A DNA stretch of 64,000 nucleotides from Caballeronia peredens (lineage in GTDB: Bacteria; Pseudomonadota; Gammaproteobacteria; Burkholderiales; Burkholderiaceae), in assembly GCA_001544595.2 (NCBI GenBank), contig FCOH02000030.1, positions 1 to 64,000 of the forward strand. The letters are read 5' to 3'. The notes beneath the pieces were generated by a model. It made no database searches and was not told where the DNA came from. It was given only the letters and a program-made list of their open reading frames with translations. Within the stretch, counting starts at the first letter, position 1, and every line of letters begins with the position of its first letter. Of the stretch, positions 36,035 through 46,959 are shown one piece after another. Position numbers and translations under genes: made by a program.

Positions 36035-37522
36035 ATGAGTCTTGCCGTGCGCTTTCAGGGAATCGAAAAACAGTTCGGGCCGGTGCGCGTGCTGCACGGC
36101 GTGAGCTTCGATCTCGCACCGGGGCGCATCTACGGACTGCTCGGCGAGAACGGCGCGGGCAAATCCACGTTGATGAAAATCCTCGCGGGTTACGAGCGTC
36201 CGAACGCGGGCGAGCTTTACATCGACGAACGGCAACGCGACTTCGCGAGTTCGCGCGACGCGGAGCATGCAGGCATCGTGCTGATCCATCAGGAGCTGAA
36301 TCTGGCGGATCACCTGAGCATCGTGCAGAACATGTTTCTCGGCCACGAGCTGAAGAAGGGCCTCTTCCTCGACGAACCCGCCATGCGCGAAGCCGCGCGC
36401 GCGCAGCTCAACGAAGTCGGCCTGCACAAGAATCCGGAGACGCGGGTGCGCGATCTGATCGTCGCGGAGAAGCAGCTCGTGGAGATCGCCAAGGCGATGT
36501 TGCGCGAGGCGCGTCTGCTCATCATGGACGAACCGACCGCGACGCTCACGCCTTCCGAGACGCAGCGTCTGTTCGGCCTGATGGCGCGCCTGAAGGACGC
36601 GGGCACGACCATCGTCTATATCTCGCACAAGCTCGATGAAGTCGAGCGCGTGACGGACGAAGTGATCGTCATGCGCGATGGCCGCTTCGTCGCGCGCGCG
36701 CCGACCGCGGAACTCACGCGTCAGCAGATGGCGAACCTGATGGTCGGCCGCGAAGTCTCCGACATGTTTCCCGACAAACCTCCGCTCGCCGACGACGCGC
36801 CCGTCGCGTTCGAAGTCGCGCAGGCATCGGTGCCCGGCTGGGCGCACGACGTGAGCTTCTCCGTGCGCGAGGGCGAAGTGTTCGGCTTCGCGGGGCTCGT
36901 CGGCGCAGGGCGCACCGAGTTGTTCGAGGCGCTCGTCGGGCTGCGGCCGTCGAGCGCCGCGCGCATCGTCATCAACGGAAAGACGGTCGGGCTCAAGAAT
37001 CCGCGCGATGCCATGCGCCACGGTCTCACGTACCTGAGCGAGGATCGCAAGGGGCGCGGCCTGCACGTCGACATGGCGCTGAAAGACAATCTCACGATGA
37101 TGACGCTCGAACGCTACGCGCGCCCGTTCGTCGATACGCGTGCGGAACGCGGCGCGCTCGCGGTCGCGATGAAGGATTTCGGCATCCGCACGGGCAACGC
37201 GTCGAGCCGCGCGCGCATGCTGTCGGGCGGCAATCAGCAGAAGCTCGCGCTCGCCAAGTTCCTGAATCCCGATCCGCGCGTGATCGTGCTCGACGAACCC
37301 ACGCGCGGCGTCGACGTCGGCGCGAAGCGCGACATCTATTTCCTGATTCACCGGCTCGCCGCCGAAGGGCGTGCGGTGATCGTGATTTCATCCGAACTGA
37401 TCGAGCTGATCGGGCTGTGCCATCGCGTCGCCGTGATGCGCGCGGGCGAACTCGTCGCCACGCTCGGCATGGATCTTTTGACCGAAGAGAGGTTGATCGC
37501 GCATGCGACCGGCACACACTGA
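36035..37522 (+). CDS. Sugar ABC transporter ATPase (RbsA/MglA type)
   Basis: This 495-residue duplicated ATPase powers a CUT2 sugar importer. The first half has Walker [10 protein letters not shown] and Walker [12 protein letters not shown]. The second half has the degenerate GLVGAGRTE and signature LSGGNQQK, with [12 protein letters not shown], the usual CUT2 pattern. The frame is open far upstream, but the ATG at 36035 gives the family start two bases after the lacI stop. It overlaps the permease gene by 20 bases. Membrane-associated on the cytosolic side. Confidence 0.93.
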   Translation: MSLAVRFQGIEKQFGPVRVLHGVSFDLAPGRIYGLLGENGAGKSTLMKILAGYERPNAGELYIDERQRDFASSRDAEHAGIVLIHQELNLADHLSIVQNMFLGHELKKGLFLDEPAMREAARAQLNEVGLHKNPETRVRDLIVAEKQLVEIAKAMLREARLLIMDEPTATLTPSETQRLFGLMARLKDAGTTIVYISHKLDEVERVTDEVIVMRDGRFVARAPTAELTRQQMANLMVGREVSDMFPDKPPLADDAPVAFEVAQASVPGWAHDVSFSVREGEVFGFAGLVGAGRTELFEALVGLRPSSAARIVINGKTVGLKNPRDAMRHGLTYLSEDRKGRGLHVDMALKDNLTMMTLERYARPFVDTRAERGALAVAMKDFGIRTGNASSRARMLSGGNQQKLALAKFLNPDPRVIVLDEPTRGVDVGAKRDIYFLIHRLAAEGRAVIVISSELIELIGLCHRVAVMRAGELVATLGMDLLTEERLIAHATGTH

Positions 37523-38519
37523 AGACATCGAAAGCGAGAGCCGCCTCTCTGCAGTCGCGCGCTTTCTGTTCGGCGTCGGGCCGCTGATCGGGCTCGTCGT
37601 GCTGTGCGTCGGCGGCACGCTGCTCAACGGCGATTTCGCTACCGTCGACAACGCGATGAACGTGCTCACGCGGACATCGTTCATCGGCATCATCGCGGTG
37701 GGCATGACCTTCGTGATCATCTCGGGCGGCATCGATCTGTCCGTCGGTTCAATGGCCGCGCTCATCGCGGGCAGCATGATCTACATGATGAACGGGCTCA
37801 TGCAGGGCTTTCACGGGCATGCCGTGCCGCCGCTCATGATCATCGCGCTCGGCATCGTGCTCGCGCTCGTGCTCGGCGCGCTGTTCGGCTTCGCGCACGG
37901 CGTGCTCGTGACGAAGGGGCGCATCGAGCCGTTCATCGTCACGCTGGGTACGCTCGGCATCTTTCGCGCGCTGCTCACGTGGCTCGCGGACGGCGGCGCG
38001 CTCACGCTCGACAACTCGCTCGTCGATCTCTACGGACCCGTGTATTACGCGAGTCTGTTCGGCGTGCCGGTGCCGATCTGGATTTTCCTGATCGTCGCGG
38101 CGGGCGGCGCGCTCGTGCTGAATCGCACGGTGTACGGCCGGCACGTGCAGGCGATCGGCTCGAACGAACAGGTCGCGCGATATGCCGCGATTCGCGTGGA
38201 TCGCGTGAAGATTGCCACGTATGTGCTGCTCGGCATGTGCGTCGCGGTCGCAACGATTCTCTACGTGCCGCGCCTGGGCTCCGCCACGCCGACGACCGGC
38301 CTCTTGTGGGAGCTCGAAGCGATCGCCTCCGTCGTGGTCGGCGGGACGGCGCTCAAGGGTGGCGAAGGGCGCGTGATCGGCACGGTCATCGGCGCGATTC
38401 TGCTTTCGGTCATCAACAACATCCTGAACCTGACGAGCATCATCAGCGTGTATCTGAACGCGGCGGTGCAGGGCGCCGTGATCATCCTCGTAGCTTTCCT
38501 GCAGCGCGGCCGCCGTTAG
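37503..38519 (+). CDS. Sugar ABC transporter permease (RbsC type)
   Basis: This 338-residue inner-membrane permease has about 8-10 helices. It has the CUT2 signatures [13 protein letters not shown], the EAA-like loop [23 protein letters not shown] and [22 protein letters not shown]. It forms the channel with the ATPase (20-base overlap upstream) and the binding protein gene 32 bases downstream. The substrate is not readable from the sequence. Confidence 0.93.
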   Translation: MRPAHTEDIESESRLSAVARFLFGVGPLIGLVVLCVGGTLLNGDFATVDNAMNVLTRTSFIGIIAVGMTFVIISGGIDLSVGSMAALIAGSMIYMMNGLMQGFHGHAVPPLMIIALGIVLALVLGALFGFAHGVLVTKGRIEPFIVTLGTLGIFRALLTWLADGGALTLDNSLVDLYGPVYYASLFGVPVPIWIFLIVAAGGALVLNRTVYGRHVQAIGSNEQVARYAAIRVDRVKIATYVLLGMCVAVATILYVPRLGSATPTTGLLWELEAIASVVVGGTALKGGEGRVIGTVIGAILLSVINNILNLTSIISVYLNAAVQGAVIILVAFLQRGRR

Positions 38520-38551
38520 CCGGAATATCCACAAGACAAGGAGACATCGTC

Positions 38552-39514
38552 ATGAAAAAAATGCTTCGCGCGCTCGGCGCGCTGACGCTCGCGGCAAGCG
38601 CGCTTGCCGCGACAGCCCCCGCATCCGCCGACGACAAGGTCGTGCTCGGCGTCGCCATTCCGACCGCGGATCATGGCTTCACGGGCGGCATCGTCTGGTG
38701 GGCCAACGAGGCGAAGAAAGAGCTGGAGAAGGCGCATCCGGATCTGAAGGTGATCGTGAAGACGGCGGGCACCGCGCCCGAGCAGGCGAACCAGTTGCAG
38801 GATCTCGTGACGGTCAACAAGATCAACGCGCTCGTGATCTTCCCGCAGGAATCGGCTTCGCTCACGCAACCGGTCGCGCAGGTGAAGAAGAAGGGCGTGT
38901 ATGTGACGGTGGTCGATCGCGGCCTGACCGACACCAGCGCGCAGGACGCCTACGTCGCCGGCGACAACACCGCGTTCGGCAAGATTCCCGCCGAATATCT
39001 CGCGAAGGCGCTGGACGGCAAGGGCGATATCGTCGCGCTGCGCGGCATTCCGACGACGCTCGACAACGAACGCTGGACCGCGTTCGAGGGCGTGATCAAG
39101 CAGCATCCGGACATGAAGATTCTCGACGCCAAATACGCCAACTGGAATCGCGACGACGCCTTCAAGGTGATGCAGGACTATCTGACGCGCTTCAAGCACA
39201 TCGACGCCGTCTGGGCTGCCGACGACGACATGATGATCGGCGTGTTGAAGGCGATCGATCAGGCGAAGCGCACCGACATCAAGATCGTGTTCGGCGGCGC
39301 GGGTTCGAAGGAAGCGGTGAAGCGCATCATGGACGGCGACAAGCGCGTGCAGGCCGACGTGTCGTACTCGCCGAAGTTCATCTACGACGCGATCAAGCTG
39401 ACCGCCGAGGCGCGCCTGAAGGGCGACAAGCTCCCGCCGACGACGATCATCCCGTCGGTGCTCATCACGAAGGACAACGCCAAGCAGTTCTATTACCCGA
39501 ACTCGCCGTTTTGA
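38552..39514 (+). CDS. Periplasmic sugar-binding protein (RbsB type)
   Basis: This 320-residue secreted receptor of the peripla_BP_4 family has a signal peptide ending TAPASA near residue 27, then [20 protein letters not shown]. That is close to the binding proteins for ribose, galactose and inositol. The ligand site includes [18 protein letters not shown] and the [14 protein letters not shown] hinge. It is the receptor of the CUT2 importer encoded just upstream. The ligand could be a monosaccharide or polyol. A hairpin after the gene (39522-39549) probably raises its expression over the enzymes. Confidence 0.92.
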   Translation: MKKMLRALGALTLAASALAATAPASADDKVVLGVAIPTADHGFTGGIVWWANEAKKELEKAHPDLKVIVKTAGTAPEQANQLQDLVTVNKINALVIFPQESASLTQPVAQVKKKGVYVTVVDRGLTDTSAQDAYVAGDNTAFGKIPAEYLAKALDGKGDIVALRGIPTTLDNERWTAFEGVIKQHPDMKILDAKYANWNRDDAFKVMQDYLTRFKHIDAVWAADDDMMIGVLKAIDQAKRTDIKIVFGGAGSKEAVKRIMDGDKRVQADVSYSPKFIYDAIKLTAEARLKGDKLPPTTIIPSVLITKDNAKQFYYPNSPF

Positions 39515-39521
39515 GTGCGTG

Positions 39522-39549
39522 GCCGGTCACGCGTTGACCGGCGCTTTTT
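39522..39549 (+). terminator. Intra-operon hairpin, likely partial terminator
   Basis: Eight-base arms (39522-39529 with 39535-39542) close a five-base loop and are followed by GCTTTTT. It lies between the binding-protein stop and the next start 21 bases away, inside one transcription unit. Such attenuators are common after binding-protein genes and give surplus receptor. Confidence 0.7.
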
Positions 39550-39562
39550 CAGAGGCGACACG

Positions 39563-40624
39563 ATGAAGACCATCAAGGGCCCCGCGATCTTTCTCGCGCA
39601 ATTCTTGGGCGACCAGGCGCCGTTCGACACGCTCGCGAATCTCGCGGCTTGGGCCGCATCGCTCGGCTACGAAGGCATTCAGGTGCCCGCCGATCCGCGT
39701 CTGATCGACCTGGAAAAAGCCGCATCGAGCGATGCCTATTGCGACGACATCCGTCGCACGGTCGAGGATGCGGGCGTGGCGATCACCGAATTGTCGACGC
39801 ATCTGCAAGGGCAGCTGATCGCCGTGCATCCCGCTTACGATGCCTTGTTCGACGGCTTCGCCGCGCCGCACGTGCGCGGCGATCCGGCCGCGCGCACGCA
39901 ATGGGCGATATCTCAACTGAAGCACGCGGCGGCCGCGTCGAAGCGTTTGGGCCTGAACGCGCACGTGACGTTTTCGGGCGCGCTGGCGTGGCCCTACATT
40001 TATCCGTGGCCGCAGCGTCCGGCGGGTCTCGTCGAAGCCGCGTTCGATGAACTCGCCGCGCGCTGGCGTCCGATTCTCGACGAGTTCGAGCGCGCGGGCG
40101 TCGATGTCTGTTACGAGCTGCATCCCGGCGAAGACCTGCACGATGGCGTCACGTTCGAGCGCTTTCTCGCGGCAGTGGACGATCATCCGCGCGCGAACAT
40201 CCTGTTCGATCCGAGTCACTTCATGTTGCAGCAGCTCGATTACCTCGCGTTCATCGACATTTATCACGCGCGTATCAAGGCGTTTCATGTGAAGGACGCG
40301 GAGTTCCGGCCGAACGGAAAGCAAGGCGTGTATGGCGGCTATTCCGGCTGGACCGAGCGCGCGGGACGCTTTCGTTCGCTGGGCGACGGCCAGATCGACT
40401 TCAAAGCGATCTTCTCCAAAATGGCGCAATACGATTTCCCCGGCTGGGCCGTGCTCGAATGGGAATGCGCGCTGAAGCATCCCGAAGACGGCGCGCGCGA
40501 GGGCGCGGTCTTCATTCGCGAGCGCATCATCCGCGTGGCTGAGCGCGCCTTCGACGATTTCGCGGGCAGCGGCGCGAGCCGCGAACAGATGCGCGACGTG
40601 CTCGGCATCGGAGATCAGCGATGA
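39563..40624 (+). CDS. Sugar phosphate isomerase/epimerase-like TIM barrel
   Basis: This 353-residue enzyme has the xylose-isomerase-like / AP endonuclease 2 fold. Metal-binding features are visible: YELHPGEDLHDG (Glu and His), FDPSHFMLQ (Asp, His) and HVKDAEFRPNG with a late Glu in VLEWECAL. This group contains inosose dehydratases, 3-keto-sugar isomerases and epimerases. It overlaps the next dehydrogenase gene by four bases, and together they probably process an oxidised sugar or polyol taken up by the transporter. The exact reaction is unknown. Confidence 0.85.
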   Translation: MKTIKGPAIFLAQFLGDQAPFDTLANLAAWAASLGYEGIQVPADPRLIDLEKAASSDAYCDDIRRTVEDAGVAITELSTHLQGQLIAVHPAYDALFDGFAAPHVRGDPAARTQWAISQLKHAAAASKRLGLNAHVTFSGALAWPYIYPWPQRPAGLVEAAFDELAARWRPILDEFERAGVDVCYELHPGEDLHDGVTFERFLAAVDDHPRANILFDPSHFMLQQLDYLAFIDIYHARIKAFHVKDAEFRPNGKQGVYGGYSGWTERAGRFRSLGDGQIDFKAIFSKMAQYDFPGWAVLEWECALKHPEDGAREGAVFIRERIIRVAERAFDDFAGSGASREQMRDVLGIGDQR

Positions 40625-41742
40625 ATCGCGTCAGATTGGGAATGGTCGGCGGCGGCGAGGGCGCGTTCATCGGCGCGGTGCATCGGATCGCGGCGCGGCT
40701 CGACGATCGCTACGAACTCGTCGCGGGCGCGCTGTCGTCGGATGCGCGGCGCGCGGCGTCGAGCGCGGCGGCCATCGGACTCACGCGCAGTTACAACGAT
40801 TATCGCGAGATGGCGCGCACCGAAGCGGGCCGCTCGGACGGCATCGAGGCGGTGGCGATCGTCACGCCGAATCATCTGCATGCGCCGATCGCCACCGCTT
40901 TCCTCGAAGCGGGCATCCACGTTATCTGCGACAAGCCGCTGGCCGTTTCGCTCGCTGAAGGCGAGGCGCTGGCGAAGCTCGCGCGCGAGAAGGACCGCGT
41001 GTTCGCGGTGACTTACACGTACACCGGCTATCCGCTCGTGCGTCATGCGCGCGGCATGGTCCGGCGCGGCCTGCTCGGCGACATTCGCGTCGTGCAGGTC
41101 GAATACGCGCAGGACTGGCTTTCGTTGCCGGTCGAGACGCAGGCGAATCGCCAGGCGGTGTGGCGCACCGATCCCGCGCTGGCCGGCCCGGCGGGCTGTC
41201 TCGGCGATATCGGCACGCACGCGTATCAGCTCGCCGAATACATCACGGGGATGCGGCCGGCGGAGTTATCCGCGGATGTGACGACGTTCGTGCCAAAACG
41301 GCGCGTCGACGATCACGTCCAGGCGATGTTCCGTTATGCGGGCGGCGCGCGCGGCATGTTGTGGGCGAGTCAGGTCGCGGCGGGCGAAGAGAATGCGCTG
41401 CGGCTGCGCGTGTACGGCACGAAGGCGGGCATCGCGTTCGATCAGGAGAAGCCGAACGAGTTGTGGTTCACGCCGATCGGCGGCGCGTCGGAGCGCATCA
41501 CGCGCGGGCGCGTGCAGAGCGCCGAAGCGCTGCATGCGACGCGTGTGCCGGCGGGGCATCCGGAGGGCTATCTGGAGGCGTTCGCGCAGGTTTATACCGA
41601 TGCGGCGGCGTGCATCGCGAGCGGCACGACGCAGGGCGATGACTGGCTGACGACAGTCGAGGACGGTGTCGCGGGATTGCGCTTCGTCGATGCAATGTTG
41701 AAGAGCAGCGCGCGCAACGGCGAGTGGGTGCAGGTCGAGTGA
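40621..41742 (+). CDS. Gfo/Idh/MocA-family dehydrogenase
   Basis: This 373-residue NAD(P)-dependent sugar or polyol dehydrogenase has the Rossmann motif MVGGGEGAFIGAVHR near the N-terminus, the cofactor/catalytic EAGIHVICDKPLAV with the conserved Lys of CDKP, and a C-terminal beta-sheet domain with GDIGTHAYQLAEYI containing the catalytic His. It is the last gene of the LacI operon, coupled to the TIM-barrel enzyme by an ATGA overlap. The pair is like IolE/IolG-type or 3-keto-glycoside pathways. The substrate is undetermined. Confidence 0.9.
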   Translation: MNRVRLGMVGGGEGAFIGAVHRIAARLDDRYELVAGALSSDARRAASSAAAIGLTRSYNDYREMARTEAGRSDGIEAVAIVTPNHLHAPIATAFLEAGIHVICDKPLAVSLAEGEALAKLAREKDRVFAVTYTYTGYPLVRHARGMVRRGLLGDIRVVQVEYAQDWLSLPVETQANRQAVWRTDPALAGPAGCLGDIGTHAYQLAEYITGMRPAELSADVTTFVPKRRVDDHVQAMFRYAGGARGMLWASQVAAGEENALRLRVYGTKAGIAFDQEKPNELWFTPIGGASERITRGRVQSAEALHATRVPAGHPEGYLEAFAQVYTDAAACIASGTTQGDDWLTTVEDGVAGLRFVDAMLKSSARNGEWVQVE

Positions 41743-41832
41743 GGAAAGGCTCTTGGTGAAGTCCAGGCTGCTCCGTTTGCTGACATGTTGCGGGCGCTCG
41801 ATCTGCGTCGCAAACGGTGCTCGCAGAGAACG

Positions 41833-42288
41833 CTAGTCCTGGTGCGACGTCACCGACAACGCGAACTCCCGGAAACGAGCAGCCTCGAGTTTGCCGACAC
41901 GTTCCTCGAAGTCGCGCTGCGCGGCTTCCCAGAAGGGATAGCCTTCGTCGAGTCTTTTCGCCCCGTGGGCGCTGAGATGAAGCGTCACCGCCCGACCCAG
42001 TTTTTCGCGCCCCTCGACCACGCAACCGTCGTCCTTCAAGGGACGCACGGTCCGTACCAGCGTGGTGCGATCCATCTCCATCCTGCGGGCCAGTTCGACC
42101 ACCGTAACGCCCGGGTAGTGCTTGAGGATCGAGAGAATGGAGAACTGCGACGACGTCATGCCGACAGGCTCCAGGTGCGCTTCAAAGATACGCGTGATGA
42201 AGCGCGCACTGCGACGCCCCGCCAGACAGAAGCACGCGTCCGGACCTTCCGGCTCGGCCGGCATCGGAGTGTCGATTGCTTTTTTCAT
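41833..42288 (-). CDS. MarR-family repressor (module 2)
   Basis: This 151-residue winged-helix protein is a paralogue of the MarR at 31904-32332. They share the Cys-containing N-terminus (ACFCLAGRRSARFITRIF here), SSQFSILSIL, and MDRTTLVR in the recognition region. It is the last gene of a minus-strand unit after the NTF2-like and SDR genes (52 bases from the SDR). It is expected to repress the promoter at 43631-43659, whose spacer palindrome resembles the module 1 operators. A redox or electrophile-sensing role is inferred from the Cys pair. Confidence 0.87.
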   Translation of the reverse strand: MKKAIDTPMPAEPEGPDACFCLAGRRSARFITRIFEAHLEPVGMTSSQFSILSILKHYPGVTVVELARRMEMDRTTLVRTVRPLKDDGCVVEGREKLGRAVTLHLSAHGAKRLDEGYPFWEAAQRDFEERVGKLEAARFREFALSVTSHQD

Positions 42289-42340
42289 GTGCGGGTTCGT
42301 TCTCTGTGATGGCGCGCGCTGTCGGACTCGGCGCGGGCCT

Positions 42341-43048
42341 TCAGGCTACCGACGGATCGATGTAAGCCGGAACCTCTGACGACAGCGTGGCCTTGATGGC
42401 GCGCGTGCCCGCATCGGCGAGGACTTCGCTCCCGCCCGAGTCGACGACATCATACGCCTGGCTCGCCACGTCTCTCGGGTCGGTCTTCGGCAGATCGACA
42501 TCTTTGGCGAGATCGGTATCGAGGAAGCCGACGTGAAGCCCGATCACCTGGACGTGCTTTTCGCTGAGCAGCGCACGAATGTTGTTCGTGTAGCTCCATG
42601 CAGCCGCCTTCGTGGCCGAATATGGCGAAAGGACCGGGACGACTTTCCAGGTCGCATCGGAAAGAATATTGACGATGGCGCCCTTGCCTGCGACCAGCGC
42701 ATCATGGAAAGCGTTCGTCACCCGGATCATGCCGAAGTAGTTCGTCTCGAAGAACCGGCGGGCCTGCTCGACTTCGTGCTCGGTGAAGTGTTCCTGCGTC
42801 AGTTCCGCGATACCCGCGTTGTTCACGAGAAGCGTGACATCCGGCGCAGCCTTGGCCGCCGCGGCGATCGAATCCACATCGTTGACATCGAGTTTGACCG
42901 GGATGATGCCCGGCTCTTTGAAGTTGTCGGGATTGCGCACGCCGGCGTAGACCTTCGCCGCGCCGCGTGCCACTGCTTCACGAGCGAACGCCAGACCGAG
43001 ACCGCGGCTTGCGCCCGTAACGAACACCACAGAACCTTTGACTTTCAT
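42341..43048 (-). CDS. Short-chain dehydrogenase (SDR), module 2
   Basis: This 235-residue classical SDR has TGASRGLGLAF, NNAGI, catalytic Ser in NILSDATW and YSATK. It is the same length as the module 1 SDR and similar across the chain (MKVKGSVVFVTGA against MEIKGKVVLVTGA). The ATG has a purine-rich GGAGTTTC site. It is second in a three-gene operon. An oxidoreductase acting on a small carbonyl compound is likely, but the substrate is unknown. Confidence 0.9.
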   Translation of the reverse strand: MKVKGSVVFVTGASRGLGLAFAREAVARGAAKVYAGVRNPDNFKEPGIIPVKLDVNDVDSIAAAAKAAPDVTLLVNNAGIAELTQEHFTEHEVEQARRFFETNYFGMIRVTNAFHDALVAGKGAIVNILSDATWKVVPVLSPYSATKAAAWSYTNNIRALLSEKHVQVIGLHVGFLDTDLAKDVDLPKTDPRDVASQAYDVVDSGGSEVLADAGTRAIKATLSSEVPAYIDPSVA

Positions 43049-43172
43049 GATGAAACTCCAATTAGATAAGCTGAAACTCGAATCGCTGGATGAGATGCCT
43101 GTCCCGCCTCACGGAGGCATTCACAGGTTCCGTCAGGCATGACTGACGTTATTCTTTCGACAACGGACAAAC

Positions 43173-43547
43173 TCAAAGGAAGTAACCCGGACCGAAATCC
43201 GCGTCGACCGAACCGCCGAGGCGGCCTGCGAGAGCAAGCACGGAATCGAGCGGATGGAATGCGACTGTCACGTGCGGCACGCTCCCGTCCGCGTTTCGTT
43301 TGATGATCGTTATGGCGCTGATATTCTGCCCGGTCACGAGCTCCGCTTCGTATTGATATAAAACCCGATCGTCAGTCGTGCCAAGAAAAACCGGAGTCTG
43401 AGATGTGTAGAGCTTTCCCACCGCCGCGACGATTTTCCGGATGTTCTCGCGCCCCGTGACATCGCGGCGCAACAACGTGCTCGATAAGACCGATTCTTCG
43501 GTCAGGTCGTCCAGGAAAGGATGACGCTTGCCATCTATAGTCGACAT
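43173..43547 (-). CDS. NTF2-like (SnoaL-type) protein
   Basis: This 124-residue protein has the small cone fold typical of NTF2/SnoaL proteins. Visible features are HPFLDDLTEESVLSSTLLRR near the N-terminus, GRENIRKIVAAV, QYEAELVTGQN and HVTVAFHPLDSVLAL at the end. Members are isomerases, cyclases or scavenging proteins, and no catalytic assignment is possible here. It is first in the module 2 operon. The ATG at 43545-43547 has GGAGAAG upstream. The 124 bases to the SDR hold no gene. Confidence 0.78.
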   Translation of the reverse strand: MSTIDGKRHPFLDDLTEESVLSSTLLRRDVTGRENIRKIVAAVGKLYTSQTPVFLGTTDDRVLYQYEAELVTGQNISAITIIKRNADGSVPHVTVAFHPLDSVLALAGRLGGSVDADFGPGYFL

Positions 43548-43630
43548 GAATCTTCTCCAAACGAACAAAGTGCGATGGCTTCAACCCCTGCTGCAAACCG
43601 CTGCGAACCGCGGGAGAAACCGACCAGCGA

Positions 43631-43659
43631 ATACTAGTGTGCAATTGCACATTTCACAA
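43631..43659 (-). promoter_or_regulatory. MarR-type promoter/operator of module 2
   Basis: On the minus strand, -35 TTGTGA (43654-43659) and -10 TAGTAT (43631-43636) are 17 bases apart. The perfect 14-base palindrome TGTGCAATTGCACA (43638-43651) fills the spacer. The geometry is the same as in the module 1 promoter, 11.7 kb away. The remaining gap (43660-43816) shows no gene. Confidence 0.8.
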
Positions 43660-43816
43660 GCGGGAATCGCGGGAATTTGGTTAAGAAGACGACAATAATC
43701 TATTGCTACGAGCGATACGAACGCGAATGCCGCAGCGCATCTGGATGCACCGGCGGCTACATGCACCGCATGAAGGAGACGCGCACAATCGTTCGCTCGC
43801 CGCGATCCGCGAAGCA

Positions 43817-43848
43817 CAAAAAAACAGGGCGGCCTCCTCAGCCGCCCC
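43817..43848 (-). terminator. Terminator of gnd
   Basis: On the minus strand the stem GGGGCGGC/GCCGCCC (arms 43841-43847 and 43827-43833) is followed by a run of seven T after CTG. It sits 28 bases after the gnd stop codon. Confidence 0.85.
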
Positions 43849-43875
43849 GCGCTCAACTACTCAATCTAAGACCCT

Positions 43876-45282
<1,407 letters not shown>

Positions 45283-45575
45283 GCTTGATCTCCGATGGAC
45301 CGAAGCCGGCGCAGCTCGTGGCGCGTGGCTTCGGGATGAAAACGTGTCGATGGTAGCGGCGTTCGCGCGTGAGAGGTCGTCTCCGGATCCGACGATGCCC
45401 GACGCGCCTGATTCGACGCGGGCCATGCAGGCCGCGCGGGCCGCGACGGCCGGACGCCAGGAGCGGCGCACCGATCGTTGCGCGAACGCAGACCGACCCG
45501 AATTTACCACTTTGGGAGGCATCCGGCAGAGGAGCGTGCAGCACGATCGAGCGTCGCGGGCCGCGCCGCCTTAGA

Positions 45576-45959
45576 ATGACAGCCCGCAACGAGCACGCCG
45601 CGAAGGCAACCCGGAACATGCCGCCCACCCGGCGCGCGCGACGCCATCATTACTCTGTGTACGTCGTCGAATTGTCCGACGCGGTCTGGAACGAAGCACG
45701 CTTTCGCCGCGCGAATCCGGATTACGTCGTCGGCAAGCCGTTCGTCTATGTGGGCATGACGGGCATCGATCCGGACGTGCGTTTCGACAAGCACAAGGCG
45801 GGCATCCAGTCGAACCGCTTCGTGCGTGAATTCGGGTTGCGCCTGTTGCCGCAACTGTACGAGATGTACAACCCGATGCCGTACGACGGCGCGCGCGACA
45901 TGGAAGTGGAACTGGCGATCGGTTTGCGGGAAGCGGGCTACGGCGTCTGGCAGGCCTGA
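45576..45959 (+). CDS. Small GIY-YIG-like protein, function unknown
   Basis: This 127-residue protein has SVYVVELS, then FVYVGMTG, then RFDKHKAGIQS and a final MEVELAIGLREAGYGV. The paired YVV/YVG strands, the Arg helix and the late Glu resemble the compact GIY-YIG nuclease fold, but the second motif is divergent and catalysis is not assured. The start is uncertain: an ATG at 45618 is possible and neither has a strong ribosome site. The upstream gap to gnd (293 bases) shows no other gene. It lies 54 bases before panE. Confidence 0.6.
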   Translation: MTARNEHAAKATRNMPPTRRARRHHYSVYVVELSDAVWNEARFRRANPDYVVGKPFVYVGMTGIDPDVRFDKHKAGIQSNRFVREFGLRLLPQLYEMYNPMPYDGARDMEVELAIGLREAGYGVWQA

Positions 45960-46013
45960 CGTCGGCTCATCAAACGGCTCATCGAGCGCGTCATCAAATT
46001 CAAGGAGCGGGAC

Positions 46014-46955
46014 ATGCGGATTCTGGTAGTGGGGGCGGGGGCCATCGGCGGATATTTCGGCGCGCGCCTCCTCGAAGCGGGCAGGGACGTGACCTTTCTC
46101 GTGCGCGAGCGCCGCGCCGAGCGTTTGCGGCAATGCGGCCTGAAAGTGAACAGCCCCGAGGGCGATCTCGCGTTTCAATGTCCGCCGATGGTGCTCGCGA
46201 AAGACATCGACCGTCCCTACGACCTGATTCTCCTGAGTTGCAAGGCCTACGACCTGCAAGGCGCGATCGATTCGTTCGCACCCGCGGTCGGCCCGGATAC
46301 CGCGATCCTGCCGCTTCTGAACGGCATGGGCCATCTCGATGCGCTCGACGCGCGCTTCGATCCCGCGAACGTGCTCGGCGGCCAGTGCGTGATCGCCGCG
46401 ACGCTCGACGCGCAAGGCGAAATCCTGCATCTGAACAAGATGCATTCGATGACCATCGGCGAGCGCGCCGGCGGACGCTCGGCGCGCATCGACGCGATCG
46501 CCGCGCAACTCGGCGGCGCGGGCTTCGATCTCGAGGTGAGCGAAAACATCCTGCAGTCGATGTGGGACAAATGGGTCTTCCTCGCCACGCTCGCGACCGG
46601 CACCTGTCTGATGCGCGCGCCCGTCGGCGACATTCTCGAAGCGCCCGGCGGCGAGGCGCTGCTCGCGCAACTCTTCGACGAATGCAGCGGCATCGCCGGC
46701 GACAACGCGCATCCGCCGGGCGAGGCGGTCGTCGCGCGCGCCCGCGCGTTTTTCTCGGAGCGCGGCTCGCTGATGACCGCGTCAATGCTGCGCGATCTGG
46801 AGAACGGCGCGCCGATCGAAGCGGATCACATCGTCGGCGATCTGCTTGCGCGCCGACGCACGCCGGTTGTCGGGCTGTCAGCGCTGGCGGTCGCGTATGC
46901 GCATCTGAAGGCCTACGAGACGCGTCGCGCGCGCACGAGTGCCGCGCCGCGCTGA
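46014..46955 (+). CDS. panE: 2-dehydropantoate 2-reductase
   Basis: This 313-residue NADPH-dependent ketopantoate reductase of pantothenate and CoA synthesis starts RILVVGAGAIGGYFGARLL. It has the conserved LNGMGHLD, the helix-capping ILQSMWDKWVFLATLAT with the catalytic Lys, and PIEADHIVGDLL with the substrate-binding Glu. The ATG has GGAGCGG upstream. It ends four bases before chrA-N. Some ApbA/PanE proteins act on other 2-keto acids, so the exact substrate is not certain. Confidence 0.9.
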   Translation: MRILVVGAGAIGGYFGARLLEAGRDVTFLVRERRAERLRQCGLKVNSPEGDLAFQCPPMVLAKDIDRPYDLILLSCKAYDLQGAIDSFAPAVGPDTAILPLLNGMGHLDALDARFDPANVLGGQCVIAATLDAQGEILHLNKMHSMTIGERAGGRSARIDAIAAQLGGAGFDLEVSENILQSMWDKWVFLATLATGTCLMRAPVGDILEAPGGEALLAQLFDECSGIAGDNAHPPGEAVVARARAFFSERGSLMTASMLRDLENGAPIEADHIVGDLLARRRTPVVGLSALAVAYAHLKAYETRRARTSAAPR

Positions 46956-46959
46956 AACC

